Notes under the pieces: generated by a model
What the model was told of the DNA's origin: nothing
The model's database searches: none
What the model saw: only the letters and a program-made list of their open reading frames with translations
Shown: piece by piece, positions 1-10,383 of the stretch
Layout of the letters: every line of letters begins with the position of its first letter
Position numbering within the stretch: position 1 is the stretch's first letter
Translations under genes and position numbers: made by a program
Source: Bremia lactucae
Lineage: Eukaryota; Oomycota; Peronosporomycetes; Peronosporales; Peronosporaceae
Reading direction: 5' to 3'
Assembly (NCBI RefSeq): GCF_004359215.1
Contig: NW_027152062.1
Span: 583,620-647,619 of the forward strand
DNA: 64,000 nucleotides

Positions 1-220
1 AGGACAACCACCTTTACATAGGTGTGGTCTGCTTACGGCCGAGGTAAGGACGCATGGTCCTTGTAAGAAATGAACGGTCTATCTCCTGATAGATAGACTC
101 GAAACTTAGCATGTTCAAATTTCATAGCAAGGGGTTCCTTGTCATGCATTTAGTAATTGTGCTCGGGTAATTGAAGCTGACGCGTCTGATAGCAGACGAC
201 GCGCTCTGCGCCATCTGTGT
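1..220 (-). pseudogene. Ty3/Gypsy RNase H fragment (element A, family 2-like)
   Basis: Read on the minus strand this matches, with many substitutions, the better preserved Gypsy RNase H at 63497-63988; the shared stretch covers the region around the DASDFAIG and VYTDHAS motifs. RNase H removes the RNA strand during reverse transcription. It is the most downstream part of the decayed element A visible here, and the element runs off the left edge of the window. It is not functional, because the upstream reverse transcriptase is interrupted. Confidence 0.7.
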
Positions 221-861
221 CATACTGCATTAGAGTATAGTAGACCAAAAGAAGTTATCTGCCTTGGTCTACAATTGCCAAGATGTGTGATTGCATCAAG
301 CTTTTCTTGGTTCCTTTGAAGAAAGGCTGACCATGACCAGATCGCATTTTTCTTGATTAAAAAAGAAAGATGCATTGTCATTTCGGCATAGTTGCGCGAG
401 TACTTATACAAGTACACCGGTAGGCGGAAAAATTTAAGAACCCTTTTTGCATCGATCGGCAACAGCCAGTCGGTGATCGCGTTGATCTTTTCCGGGTCAG
501 GGCGTGCACCGTGTTTACCTTCGATGCAATCAAGAAGTGGTATTTCGCTTTCAGCGAATATACATATTTTAAGATTTTTATACAACTTATGCTTCCGCAT
601 AAGTGTAAGAAACTTTTGAACGTGGAAAGGATGTACTTCAACGTCCAACTTTCCGTTGATAGCTCTGCTATTAACGCACAATCCTCGAAATGGAACGGTG
701 CGATCTCGCTTCAATAACAATAGATGGTAATATTTCTGTTGAATGTTGCAGGAGCGTTTCTGAGCCGCTGTTGCATTAGTAGCCATTCCTAAAGCATCCC
801 GCTTGAGGTGCTTACTGCTGTAAACAGGATATCCTGTTAAACTATAAGGATCTGACTGCAC
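220..861 (-). pseudogene. Ty3/Gypsy reverse transcriptase, thumb and connection part (element A)
   Basis: A 213-codon open frame contains the post-catalytic part of a Gypsy reverse transcriptase: HKLYKNLK, RPDPEKINAITDW and YLYKYSRNYAEMT, which are typical of the region joining polymerase and RNase H. The usual catalytic YxDD box is not recognisable; the corresponding place reads FRGLCVNSRAING. Fingers and palm upstream are decayed. The frame stays open by chance or recent decay; no active enzyme is expected. It continues into the RNase H fragment at the left edge. Confidence 0.8.
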
Positions 862-2300
862 CCGTCCTTCAGATACATGAACGATAAGATTGTTATTTTT
901 GACATACCATCAATAATTACGTCTTTTCGTGGTATCGGCGTTTGAGCCGGTACCGTTGCAGAGTTCATTTTTTAAATGCATGCACAATCCGCCACCCTCC
1001 TGTTGCTTAACGCACACAGAAGGCCGAAGCGCTACGTGATAAGATTGACTCCTCACAATTATTCGCAGCTAAGCAATCGGTAAAGAGCTGTCGATCGCTA
1101 ATACTTGTCCACGAGGCAGTGGCCACTGCATCTTGTCACAGTATTTCGAACCTGGTATCAGGTCGATTAAGTGTCGAGTGTCATTCTCCTTAGGCAACTC
1201 GCACGATACCGAATCAGGGAATACATCCTTGAATTCAAAGAAACATTTATATAAACATGTGTCTTTAATGCCTTTCAGGATTGAGATTTAAAACGTTTGG
1301 GATACGTTCGTCCATCGATGAGCTGCTGAGAGCCCGTTCATTCTCAGGGAATACTATTACCGACCAGATATCGGCCACGCACTTGTCATATATGCCAAGT
1401 ACGCAAATCTGCTTGACTTTACCACTACGCAGATCACTTAAGAACCGTTTCGGTTCGAGCATTGGCAATGGAGTTATCTCCGAAGTTAACTTCGGAGGCG
1501 CTATCAGATCAAGTGTATAAGCGCCTACACTTCATCCGTTGTTTACTAGGACATTCAATGTCTCAGTTTTCTTTGTAGAAGGTTATTTCCAAATGTACCT
1601 GCATCAAGTTTTGTGGGACTTATTCCCTTATTTATTTCTGGAGTTACATTCCCAACTGCCTATAGCTGTGGTTACATAACCACAACGAATCCCCTGCGAT
1701 CGGCTCTCCAGTCGATTTAGGACTTTCGCACTGTCTCTTGTAGAAAAGCGTTGGATATTCTCTTGGATATTGCTTTCCAAACAAGCACCCTTGTTTCGTT
1801 CCACTTACGTTATTCGAGTGGTCGAACATCGAGGCTCCATCACACTTACTTGTGGAACATTCCCACGCTTATGGACGCTCCAAGACGTTCATCATATGGT
1901 CATCTGATGAACGGGTAGACAGGCATCGTCACGGCTTGATGTTGCCAACAAATGTATGGTTCGTACTTTCTGAGCCATAGTAATCTCATGATGATATCAA
2001 ACTTGCCATTCAAATACAATACAATATAGTCATTATTGAACGGTTAATCTTATATTATATTTGTAAATTGGATGCCAACTACACGCTTCTTAACTGTTAC
2101 AGATGCGCCTGCGCAAGGCGCACTGTCATCCTCGTAAGAGGCATATCGCACTTAACAAGCTTGAGCCTTCAAAATTCTAGCGACTGGCGCCCAAAAACCT
2201 CTTCGACGCCCCATAATCGACTAGGGACCGAAGCAACAATTTATCTGCTACTTTGATTTGCAACGTTATGAGGGTACTTTCATCACCAGGGGCAGTAACA
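862..2300 (-). pseudogene. Decayed Gypsy protease and pol linker (element A)
   Basis: Minus-strand translation at 1265-1468 contains MLEPKRFLSDLRSGKVKQIC, matching the LEPKRFLRDLHSGRIKQICI segment of the family 2 element at 41310-41510, which lies between protease and reverse transcriptase. Around 2150-2300 the protease region reads like SLVDYGASK, where a catalytic D-S/T-G or DCGAS motif is expected. The stretch 862-1260 shows no frame I can assign and is probably the decayed fingers/palm of reverse transcriptase. Confidence 0.6.
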
Positions 2301-3446
2301 CACAATGATTGTGAGTTTTAAGCAGCTTTCGTTAAGAGGCCTGCAAATACCCTTGACGTTGCTAGATCAGTAGGGCGCTTCGCACCTACTGACCTCGACC
2401 GTTCTTGACGGCACGCCTCGATGTTGCGACTTCGCAACGGTGTCGGACCCGCTTCTTCCGTTATTCCATACGGGAGGTCGATAGCTTCGCTCGGTGTTTC
2501 TTGGCACTGTACGTGGGGCACTACACGCATAGGCGTAGTGCCCTGTCTTTAGACAGCGATTGCATCTTTGCAATCGTTTGTAATTTTTATTGCGAGGTTT
2601 CTCGCTCTCAAAAAGTCCGAGGCCATAATCAATGAAAAGAGGTCCATTGGATCTGGACCTCCGATGTGTTGTCGTCTCGTTGGACTATAGAATCCAAAGC
2701 GGAAGAAAGCCTGTCTTAGGCTAAATGTCCTTTTGTACCGCTAATGATCTAGCATCTTTAAATTGAGGTAGAATTGGTGAAATTTTAACGGACCATCCGC
2801 AAGACCCTTGATGAACACGGTAACCTGTGTTTGTTCATCAATATAATGACATATTATACAACCCAATAGGTATCGTATATGTTAGGTGTAAGCGATAATG
2901 ACATGTCCTGCTTCAAATTTCAGGAGCTCTGCTCAAGCTCTGAATCCGCCACGTGGCAATTCATAGTTTTTCTGAGCCGGTTCTTAAAAATCCATACGAC
3001 GCAGACACACATGAGTCGTCAAGGCTCAACGTAACGCCCAAAAGATTAGGGACGTCCGGCCAAACTGGACATACCAATTTTTACTTTCGTCGCATCGTCA
3101 TCGATGCAGCGAGCTTTTAAAGCAACGTATAATTTTTAACGAACCATCTAACAGGGAGTGCCTTCAACTTGGAGATTCCTATTTTTAAATTTTCGGGTGC
3201 ATTGGCCTGTCAGGAGCATGTACATGCTGCTGTCTCAGCAGTTCCAACTGTTGAGCACCTTGTACTCTCAACGACTCGCCTTGTTACGAGCCTTGCTGGT
3301 ATAGCAAAGTTACCTTTTTCCACGCCGCGTCGACTATATATTTTTCAAATTCGGCTATAGCTGCACGTTGATCGTCTCTGCAGAACGAGCAACATGGCTG
3401 TAACGGCCGGCCCGGCTACTGTCGAATTTATTCGTTCAACCGCTCT
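2300..3446 (-). pseudogene. Gypsy gag with CCHC zinc knuckle (element A)
   Basis: At 2367-2573 the minus strand encodes CNRCLKTGHYAYACSAPR, an intact C-X2-C-X4-H-X4-C nucleic-acid binding knuckle followed by a proline- and glycine-rich tail, closely resembling the family 2 gag at 42301-43041. Upstream, toward 3440, the gag N-terminus can be followed only with stops. It ends abruptly at 3446, where a family 1 LTR begins; the missing beginning reappears at 10384, so gag was split by an insertion. Confidence 0.75.
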
Positions 3447-3931
3447 TGTAGCGGAGCTACCTCGCTCCTAAAGTCAGAGAAAGACTTCCAGACTCAGAGA
3501 GTCGCTTAGTTCTATTCAACTAATGGGTTTAAAAAACTCAGGAGTCGTACAAGCTATTAAAGCTTTAGGAATCCTAGTTCAAGGGATTCAGTGGTTTTAG
3601 AACCAAGTGGCAACTAGTGCCCAAGAGATTATACCTTAGAAAGGTTTCTAACTCTTACAGATCAATGCGCAAGCCTTAGGAAGGCACTTAACGCTTTAAG
3701 ATCAAAAGGGGAACTGCACTTTATTTAATTATTTAAATCTAAAAACCTTACCCTAGCTAATTCAAAATAGATTTTGGCCGCCAGTTTTATATCTGGCAGC
3801 GACCACATTTGTTACCCGTAATAAATGGGATTTAAGTTACCAACTATTTTAAAATTAGATAAAAGAGTATTTTACCCATAAAGTTAATGTACCACAACAA
3901 CGGTTCTCCAACCGATGTGTGCCCCATTACA
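3447..3931 (-). repeat. Family 1 LTR, inverted copy
   Basis: The 485-bp segment starts TGTAGCGGAGC and ends GCCCCATTACA, so on the minus strand it is a complete TG...CA LTR. It is the reverse complement, with scattered differences, of the LTRs at 4069-4555 and 9894-10378. It contains the GCCGCCAGAT-type hairpin sequence seen in the other family 1 LTRs. A polypurine tract copy lies on its upstream side (minus strand) at 3932-3958. Confidence 0.92.
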
Positions 3932-4068
3932 CCCTCCCCCATCAGACTGTTGACACGATGTAATAGGGCACACATCGGTTGGAGAACCCCCCCCCATCAG
4001 ACTGTTGACACGATGTAATGGGGCACACATCGGTTGGAGAACCCTCCCCCATCAGACTGTTGACACCG
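3932..4068. repeat. 55-bp tandem repeats made of LTR end plus inverted polypurine tract
   Basis: Copies of the family 1 LTR start (TGTAATRGGGCACACATCGG) begin at 3959, 4014 and 4069, exactly 55 bp apart. Each of the first two is followed by the reverse complement of the polypurine tract region (CCCCCCATCAGACTGTTGAC), which also occurs at 3932-3958. The unit therefore joins two fragments in opposite orientations and is duplicated head to tail between two inverted LTRs. Confidence 0.9.
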
Positions 4069-4555
4069 TGTAATGGGGCACACATCGATTGGAGAACCGT
4101 TGTTGTGGTACATTTACTTTATAGGTAAAATACCCTTTTATCTTATTTTAAAATAATTAGTTACTTAAATCCCATTTTATTATGGGTAACAAATGTGGTC
4201 GCCGCCAGATATAAATCTGGCGGCCAAAATATATTTTGAATTAGCTAGGGTAAGGTTCCCGGATTTAAATAATTGAAAAAAGCGCAGTCTCCTATTTGAT
4301 CGTAAAACGTTAAGTGCCTCTCTAAGGCTTGCGCATTGATCTGTAAGAGTTAGAAACCTTTCTAAGGTATAATCTCTTGGGCACTAGTTGCCACTTGGTT
4401 CAACGAATCCCTGAATCCCTTAAACTAGGATTCCTTAAGCTCTAATAGCTTGTACGACTCCCTGAGTTGTTAAACCCATTAGTTCAATAGAGCTAAGCAA
4501 CTCTCTGAGTCTGGAAGTCTTCCTGTGAATTTAGGAGCGAGGTAGCCCCGCTACA
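4069..4555 (+). repeat. Family 1 LTR, 5' LTR of element B
   Basis: The segment starts TGTAATGGGGCACAC and ends GTAGCCCCGCTACA (487 bp). A primer-binding-site-like sequence follows two bases after the end. It pairs with the 3' LTR at 9894-10378 and with the inverted LTR at 3447-3931, forming a large palindrome with about 485-bp arms. Confidence 0.92.
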
Positions 4556-4580
4556 CCTGGTAGCACTCGTAGTCAATCTA
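4556..4580 (+). other. Putative primer binding site
   Basis: CC followed by TGGTAGCACTCGTAGTC lies directly after the 5' LTR. The leading TGG is what a site complementary to a tRNA CCA end should have. The same TGGTAGCACT core follows the family 2 LTR at 49691, so two families share it. I cannot name the tRNA from this sequence. Confidence 0.6.
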
Positions 4581-4615
4581 CGCCTGGGTCTTTATAAGAC
4601 TAAACCCTTACGAGA

Positions 4616-5654
4616 ATGGAAGAGGTTCCAGAACTGTCAGAAGCGCAACGCGCCGCTTATGAAACGCTCAAAACCTTATTTGGGCTTGAACACGTGGATT
4701 TTTTTATCTCCCAGGGACCAGAGGTCCTGCATGCAAGGCTTGAAACCATTATGCGATACGAAGCCTCCCTGATCGGTCAGATACAGGACCACTTAGCGGC
4801 ATCTATGCCAACCCGGTACATCTCTGTACCTGACTCAGAGCCGAGGGTTCGCCATTTATTTTAATGTGAAGACATTTGAGGAAAAAGAGGAAGAAAATCT
4901 CCCTTTTTGAGTTAAGCAGATGGAAATGTCCATTGATTCCGCCTTGTTCTTAACAGAACGGCAAAAGGTGGCTATGGCCATTTTCAAAGTTGGAGGTAGA
5001 ACCATGCAGTGGGCACTATCGTGCAGCACGTCCTTAAACGACGCTTATTCGCCAAAACAGCAAATGACAAGCATGTTTGCACCGCCTGATCAGGCTTTTT
5101 GCATGCGAGCACGGCTCCTAGCGACTCGACAGAGCAAAAAAAACTTGTGGACTTTGTCCAGGAGTTGAGAACTCCCATTGCATCTATACTAATGACCCGG
5201 TGCAAGAAGCAAATGTAGTAACAGTCTCTATAGGTAGTCTCAATGAGGGCGTTGCCGGACGGAATTATTCCGATCTCATCCTGCTACTTTCGAAGAGGCA
5301 GTTGCCATAGCGCTAGCGCTGAGTTCGAATTTAAGTCTGCTCGCGTTAGCACGCCTGTTTACCGAACAAGCTCTTCGATTACATGGGTTCCGTCTAATAG
5401 AGCGGAACCCATGGATACAAACCTCGTTGAGGGAGGAGAAGAGGCTCTACAAGCTGTGGAACAGCATAAGACCATCCGTAGATGTTATATGTGCGGAAGC
5501 ACGATACATTTACGTCCGGCCTACCCCCTACGAAATTCGCGTAAAGCTTGAAAGGGCTCCAACTCCGACCTATACCCGAGATCTGGTACGGTGCGGGAAA
5601 ACGTCACCTAGTAAGTGCGGGGCGCCCAACTGGGGAAGATCTAGGCTCTGTTGA
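4616..5654 (+). pseudogene. Element B gag, broken, with damaged zinc knuckle
   Basis: ATG at 4616 starts an 82-codon acidic gag N-terminus (MEEVPELSEAQRAAYETLKT) that ends in a stop at 4862. Gag continues in pieces at 4920-5168 and 5243-5654. At 5482-5530 the zinc knuckle reads CYMCGSTIHLRPAYP: the first three ligands (C, C, H) are present but the last cysteine is tyrosine. At least two frameshifts separate the pieces. The protein would normally coat the genomic RNA in virus-like particles; this copy cannot make it. Confidence 0.75.
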
Positions 5655-6101
5655 ACCTCTAGGAGGTGAGAATAAACAGAACCTAGCCCCAATTAGCTTG
5701 ATGCTTAATGGCACGAGGCGAGAATACAAGTCTGGCTTGCTAGTCGCTCAAGCGACTGTAAAGGGCTTTGATAAGCCGTGGTACATTTTAATTGACTCAG
5801 AGACGTCTTGCAATTAAGCTCGACGCCTTCCCTTGAAGGAAGTCAACAATACTTTGAGGCGCTTAAAGCGTATAAAGGTGATACAATCACTGTTCGCTCA
5901 GCGACTGGGACTCGTGTCACTGTTCTTAAAGTTCCATTGAACTTACGTCCAAAGTTTCTGGAATTTGACAGTATGGAACACTGCCTCGTCCTTGGTTTGG
6001 ATTTGAGATATGATCTCATCCTTGGTATGGCCTGGTTAGAACACCATGAGCCATGTATCGATTGGAGGTCTAAGACCTTAGGCCACGCGCAATGTTCCTA
6101 G
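5655..6101 (+). pseudogene. Element B aspartic protease remnant
   Basis: The frame ends in WYILIDSETSCN followed by a stop at 5815. The catalytic triplet expected here is D-S/T-G, so glycine is replaced by glutamate. The C-terminal half continues in another frame (5808-6101), with the second hydrophobic flap region (CLVLGLDLRYDLILGMAWLEHHEPCIDW). Family knowledge says this enzyme cleaves Gag-Pol; the lost glycine, stop and frameshift all argue against activity. Confidence 0.75.
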
Positions 6102-7250
6102 CAAAGTTTTGGAGAGTCATGAACCCACCTTTGCTAGGCAACAAAAGCGCTATTGGCCCGGATCATTGAATGAGTCTGTCAGTGTTTTAGACACTGGCAT
6201 GTCTGAGTTAATAAACTCTCAAAGTTAAAAACATTAGTTCTGAGCCCGACTCAGCAGAAATAAGTGGAACGGCACGTACTCCGTCGAGTGACACTCGTTG
6301 TAATAACGATTCACTGAATGCTGAAAGCATTGTTGGCCTAAGGCCGAATCGTCGACGGTGCGATATCCCTGAGATACGTGAGTGGCACGCCTAAGTCCAC
6401 CGAGTGTGGTCGGTCGAGGTGGCACCACGCTGAGTGTCAATAGTGACACTATTGGCGGTTCGCCAGGGCAGTTTAAGTCAAACCCTTCTAATGCACGTGA
6501 AGCGACAAGTAAACGTTCGCTGGATAAGGAATTTGAGTTACTTAACTCCTTGTCGGATGTCAAATTAGACACCAAGTCTTGTATAGAACCAATACATGCT
6601 GGAAAATTGGGGACGTGAATGGCCCGCCACTCCAAGACAGGATGGACACGAAGCGTGTATACCCTCACAAAGTGATACGAGTGAGCAATTACAAACGCTT
6701 GTAATTGGTGTAACCGGTAACATTCAGGGGGAAGGTAGCCTTGCGGCAATCCCTTCGTTACATGCTCTTTTAGAGCTAGACGAAATGTCTATTGATGAGT
6801 GCGGTCGAGCAGTTAAGGATAGTCTTATCCATGCCCCGATTCTGGCACTGCCAAACCCAAATTGGCCTTTGAGTGTCGTCTTAACGCATCGGATTTTGCC
6901 ATTGGCAGTGCTTTGTTACAAATAGATATTGATGGGCATACATGTGTTATTGCGTTCGAGTCTAGACAACTTAAAGCTTCGGAAAAGAACTACCCAGTTC
7001 ATGACAAAGTGTTACTTGCTATGAAGTACGCTCTCGTCAAATTCATAGTTCATCTGCTCGGCTCTAAGCCGTTTATGATATATACAGATCGCGCGTCATT
7101 ACGCTCGGCAACTTAGTCGCCCCATCTTTCACAGAGAATTGCCCGATGGCTATCCTTTTTCGCGGAATACAACTTTGAGGCGAAGTATAAGCCCGGCAAG
7201 CAGAATGCTTTGGCCGATGCGTTATCACGCAGGCCGGATTATGAGCTCTC
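6102..7250 (+). pseudogene. Element B pol linker and RNase H; reverse transcriptase deleted
   Basis: The stretch 6102-6760 carries linker sequence after protease. At about 6770-6925 it passes straight into the Gypsy connection sequence (DECGRAVKDSLIHAPILALP) and, after a frameshift near 6890, into RNase H (NASDFAIGSALL, YPVHDKVLLAMKYALVKF, YTDRASL). Fingers, palm and the YxDD box are absent, a loss of roughly 1 kb judged from normal element layout. RNase H ends at NALADALSRRPD, the usual boundary to integrase. Confidence 0.8.
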
Positions 7251-8600
7251 TCATTTAATGACTATCATGTCGCCCCTTTCTAAATTAATCCGTTCGGCTT
7301 ACACCAAGGATGAACAGTGTGTAGCTCTGCTACGAGCTCTAAAGAACTCTGGTTCAGGTAATAAATTGTCGGCACGTTTGCGTGCAAGGTTACATCGATT
7401 TTCTACCGATAACGACCTGTTGCTTTATTGCACAGACACCGCGGACCCTCCGCGTGTCGTTGTTCCTCATGATTAGGATTTAAAAAACCCGAATCCTCTA
7501 TGAGGCACTAGATACTGTCCTTGGTGGTCATCTAGGTAGAGAAAAGACCTACGGCTCTGTAAGCCAGAGTTATTGGTGGCCCAAACTTTATAAATGGGTC
7601 AGCACATATGTTCGCACATGCGAAACTTGCCAACGGATTAAGCCCTCTGCGCATGCTGCTGCGCCACTGGCGAGCCTTCCCGTCCCCATAGGTTGCTGGG
7701 AGTCCATTAGTATGGATTTTGTTTTCGGTCTACCGAAAATTTCAGCCGGTAACTCCGGCATAGTGGTCTTTGTTGACCGATTGAGCAGAATGGCTCACTT
7801 AGCGGCCGTGCCGGATTCCGCTGATGGTGAAGGTACAGCTAGGCTGTTTATTGATCGCGTGTATCGACAACAGGGTTTGCCAGTGGCAATTGTCTCTGAT
7901 CGGGACCCCCATTTCACGGGTAAATTCTAGAAATCAATTTTTTGAGTGCTTGGCACCAGATTGAAAATGTCCACTGCGGACCATCCGCAGACCGATGGTC
8001 AAACTGAACGTGTCAATCGCGTCATTGAAGACGTTCTACGCAGCGGGTGTGCTCAGACACCAAAGCGCTGGAGATTAATGCTCCGTTAGGAAATAAGTAA
8101 GCGAGTTTCTCGCGACGCGATTTAGTGTCTTAAGACATGTAAGGGATACGATGGATGATAGCCAAGACAACAAAAGGAACAAAGCAGATGCCAAAGGCAG
8201 AAGCTGTATAAACTCTCATATGATCGGAGACCGAGTCTTACTAAACGCTTCAAATCTACCTACCATCTTGGTTTCCGCGGTCTTCAAGACCAAATTGCGC
8301 CCACGCTTTATTGGACCATTTACGGTCGTGGCCAAGAAGGGCCGAGCTTATACGCTTAGCCTTCCTAGCAAGCTGCGTACACCCAGTGTTCTACGTTGGC
8401 TTGCTTAAGCCATATTCGGACCCTTCCCACGTGGACTTAAAGGCGATTGCGTCGAGACAGGCGGTCGTGCCACAGATTACTGCATCCTCGTCAGGTTGTC
8501 CAGCTCGCCCTCTAAACGAGGCTGCTGACGCACCAGCGTTGAAAGACGGTCCCGTACCGTCTCAAAAGAGCTCTCAACCCGAGCAAGGGGCAGGTTGAGA
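7210..8600 (+). pseudogene. Element B integrase, broken
   Basis: From MADALSRRPD the sequence runs through an HHCC zinc domain (frameshift at 7474; TCETCQRIKPS at 7616-7650), the catalytic core (MDFVFGLPK, VSDRDPHFTGKF then a stop at 7928, and DHPQTDGQTERVNRVIED around 7980-8035) and, after a deletion near 8085, the C-terminal SH3-like part (LRPRFIGPFTVV at 8305-8340). The last bit shifts frame to HPVFYVGLLKPYSDP. All three acidic catalytic residues can be found but lie in separate frames. No chromodomain is recognisable after it. Confidence 0.85.
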
Positions 8601-8677
8601 GCTCTTTTGAGACGGTACGGGACCGTCTTTCAACGGCACGAGGTGCAACTTCGTAAGAATTGCACCTCGTGCCGTTG
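8538..8677. repeat. Two nested perfect inverted repeats (42-bp and 18-bp arms)
   Basis: Positions 8538-8579 are the exact reverse complement of 8593-8634 with a 13-bp loop. Positions 8631-8648 are the exact reverse complement of 8660-8677 with an 11-bp loop. The two hairpins share the bases CAAC at 8631-8634. The structure lies just after the integrase end and before the antisense reading frame. Confidence 0.97.
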
Positions 8678-9790
8678 AGCGTCAAATGCTTCCGCCGAAA
8701 TTTCGGCCCCCTCCCGCGCTGCTTGATGCGCGGGGGAACCTTCAGTTTCATGTGGAGAATCTTTTAAAGCGACGTCGTCGTAAGGGTCAATACCAGTTAT
8801 GGTGAAGTGGCTAGGGTACCCCTCTTCTGAAAATCTTGGGAGTTCGAGGTACCTCTTTGGCAAGATTGCCATTACGCCGTTGACGATTTTGAGCGCTAAG
8901 CTCACGGTCAACTCGCGTCAAACGACGCTTCCCACCACTAAACTTGGGATAAGGTGAATCTATAGCCTCAGTGCGTCTTCGATCCATGGTTGTACGGTCA
9001 ACCGAAGCACTGAAATATCGGCTAGGCCTTTCTTCGTTTTGTGGCATAAATGCCGAACGTAACTGGCATTTGGCCTTAAGCTTAGCGAAATCGAAGCGAA
9101 GCTTCCGTTCCAAATGAACATCACCTTTATCCGCAGACTCTGATATTCCAGATATTACGAAGTCGGCGGGCCCGGTGGACCCAATTCTCAAATGAGACTT
9201 CGTTTGCACTACTTGTTTCGTTTGGAAACAAAACGATCGGAATTTCCCTCATGGAGGTCACCGAAGCCCCACGGGCTTGATCACGTAAGCGCGTCAGATA
9301 CTGGCTTCGTGTCATTACCTTTCGCGTAAGGTATTGCTCATGAAGAGCGTCGCGGGCAGCGATCTCCTCCGGCGTCCTCGCCGGGTCACCAGAGATCCAG
9401 ATAGCCAAGCTATGACCCGCTATCTCTTCGAGACGCTCGTCCGCACTAAGCAAAGTGAATCTATATTCACTATGTTCTTTAGCTTTCGCTATCTCGGCAG
9501 CTCGACGACGAGCTCTTTCATCTATGAGGATTATCTGCTCTTGCTCTTCATCGAGCGGATTCGTAATGATGTTGGACTCAGGGTCCCGTGTCCTGCTCAA
9601 TGCAGTTAACATCAGCGGCACCACGTTCTGGGAACGGATTCGCTGCCCGCCGACGTTCATCCGGAGGAGAAGGCGTGAAAAAACGACGCTCTTTCTCCTC
9701 CTCCTCTGATGGAAAGTGACTTTCAAAGTCCACCATTCCCTCATCGTCGAGGAAGGTACTAAGAGTCTGTGACTCACGCTTGATTGTCAT
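8640..9790 (-). pseudogene. Antisense accessory reading frame of family 1 (element B)
   Basis: On the strand opposite to gag-pol, between integrase and the 3' LTR, about 1.15 kb is almost all open but spread over frames: ATG at 9790 (MTIKRESQTL, then an acidic FPSEEEEKERR), a 216-codon frame (9127-9777) with EIAKAKEHSEYRF, a 132-codon frame (8811-9209), and a last frame to 8640. The diverged copy at 17530-17942 keeps the same amino acids (SSFLGDDG against STFLDDEG; CAEECFEEVADRKF against SADERLEEIAGHSL), which favours a real protein. No known domain was recognised. Confidence 0.6.
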
Positions 9791-9875
9791 GAGACAAAGG
9801 AATGATAAAAACAACCGAGCGGTTAAGTTCCATCCTCAATGAGGAAATGAAGCGAATATTGTCACTCGGTGTCAA

Positions 9876-9893
9876 CAGTCTGATGGAGGAGGG
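9876..9893 (+). other. Polypurine tract of element B
   Basis: The purine-rich run GATGGAGGAGGG directly precedes the TG of the 3' LTR at 9894, the standard position for plus-strand DNA priming. Inverted copies of the same region occur at 3932-3958, 3988-4013 and 4043-4068. Confidence 0.8.
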
Positions 9894-10383
9894 TGTAATG
9901 GGGCACACATCGGTTGGAGAACCGTTGTTGTGGTATATTTACTTTATGGGTAAAATACCCTTTTATCTAATATTAAAATAGTTAGTTACTTAAATCCCAT
10001 TTATTATGGGTAACAAATGTGGTCGCCGCCAGATAAAATCTGGCGGCCAAAATATATTTGAAATTAGCTAGGGTAAGGTTTTTAGATTTAAATAATTAAA
10101 TAAAGTGCAGTTCCCCTTTTGATCTTAAAGCGTTAAGTGCCTTCCTAAGGCTTGCGCATTGATCTGTAAGAGTTAGAAACCTTTCTAAGGTATAATCTCT
10201 TGGGCACTAGTTGCCACTTGGTTCAACGAATCCCTGAATCCCTTAAACTAGGATTCCTTAAGCTCTAATAGCTTGTACGACTCCCTGAGCTGTTAAACCC
10301 ATTAGTTGAATAGAACTTAGTGACTCGCTGAGTCTGAAAGACTTCCTCTGACTTTAGGAGCGAGGTAGTTCCGCTACATTACA
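9894..10383 (+). repeat. Family 1 LTR, 3' LTR of element B
   Basis: The LTR starts TGTAATGGGGCACAC and ends TTCCGCTACA at 10378, followed by five further bases TTACA and then the GCTCT that also flanks 3447. It is 485 bp and very similar to 4069-4555. The TTACA may be a small terminal duplication. Confidence 0.9.

Noticed and set aside
3959..4070. CRISPR-like direct repeats
   Set aside because: Only three copies with a fixed 55-bp period and no unique spacers; each unit is LTR plus polypurine tract sequence.
3447..4555. Large palindrome as a replication origin or DNA transposon with long terminal inverted repeats
   Set aside because: Arms are recognisable family 1 LTRs with TG...CA ends, and gag-like sequence lies on both sides, so a retrotransposon origin explains it.
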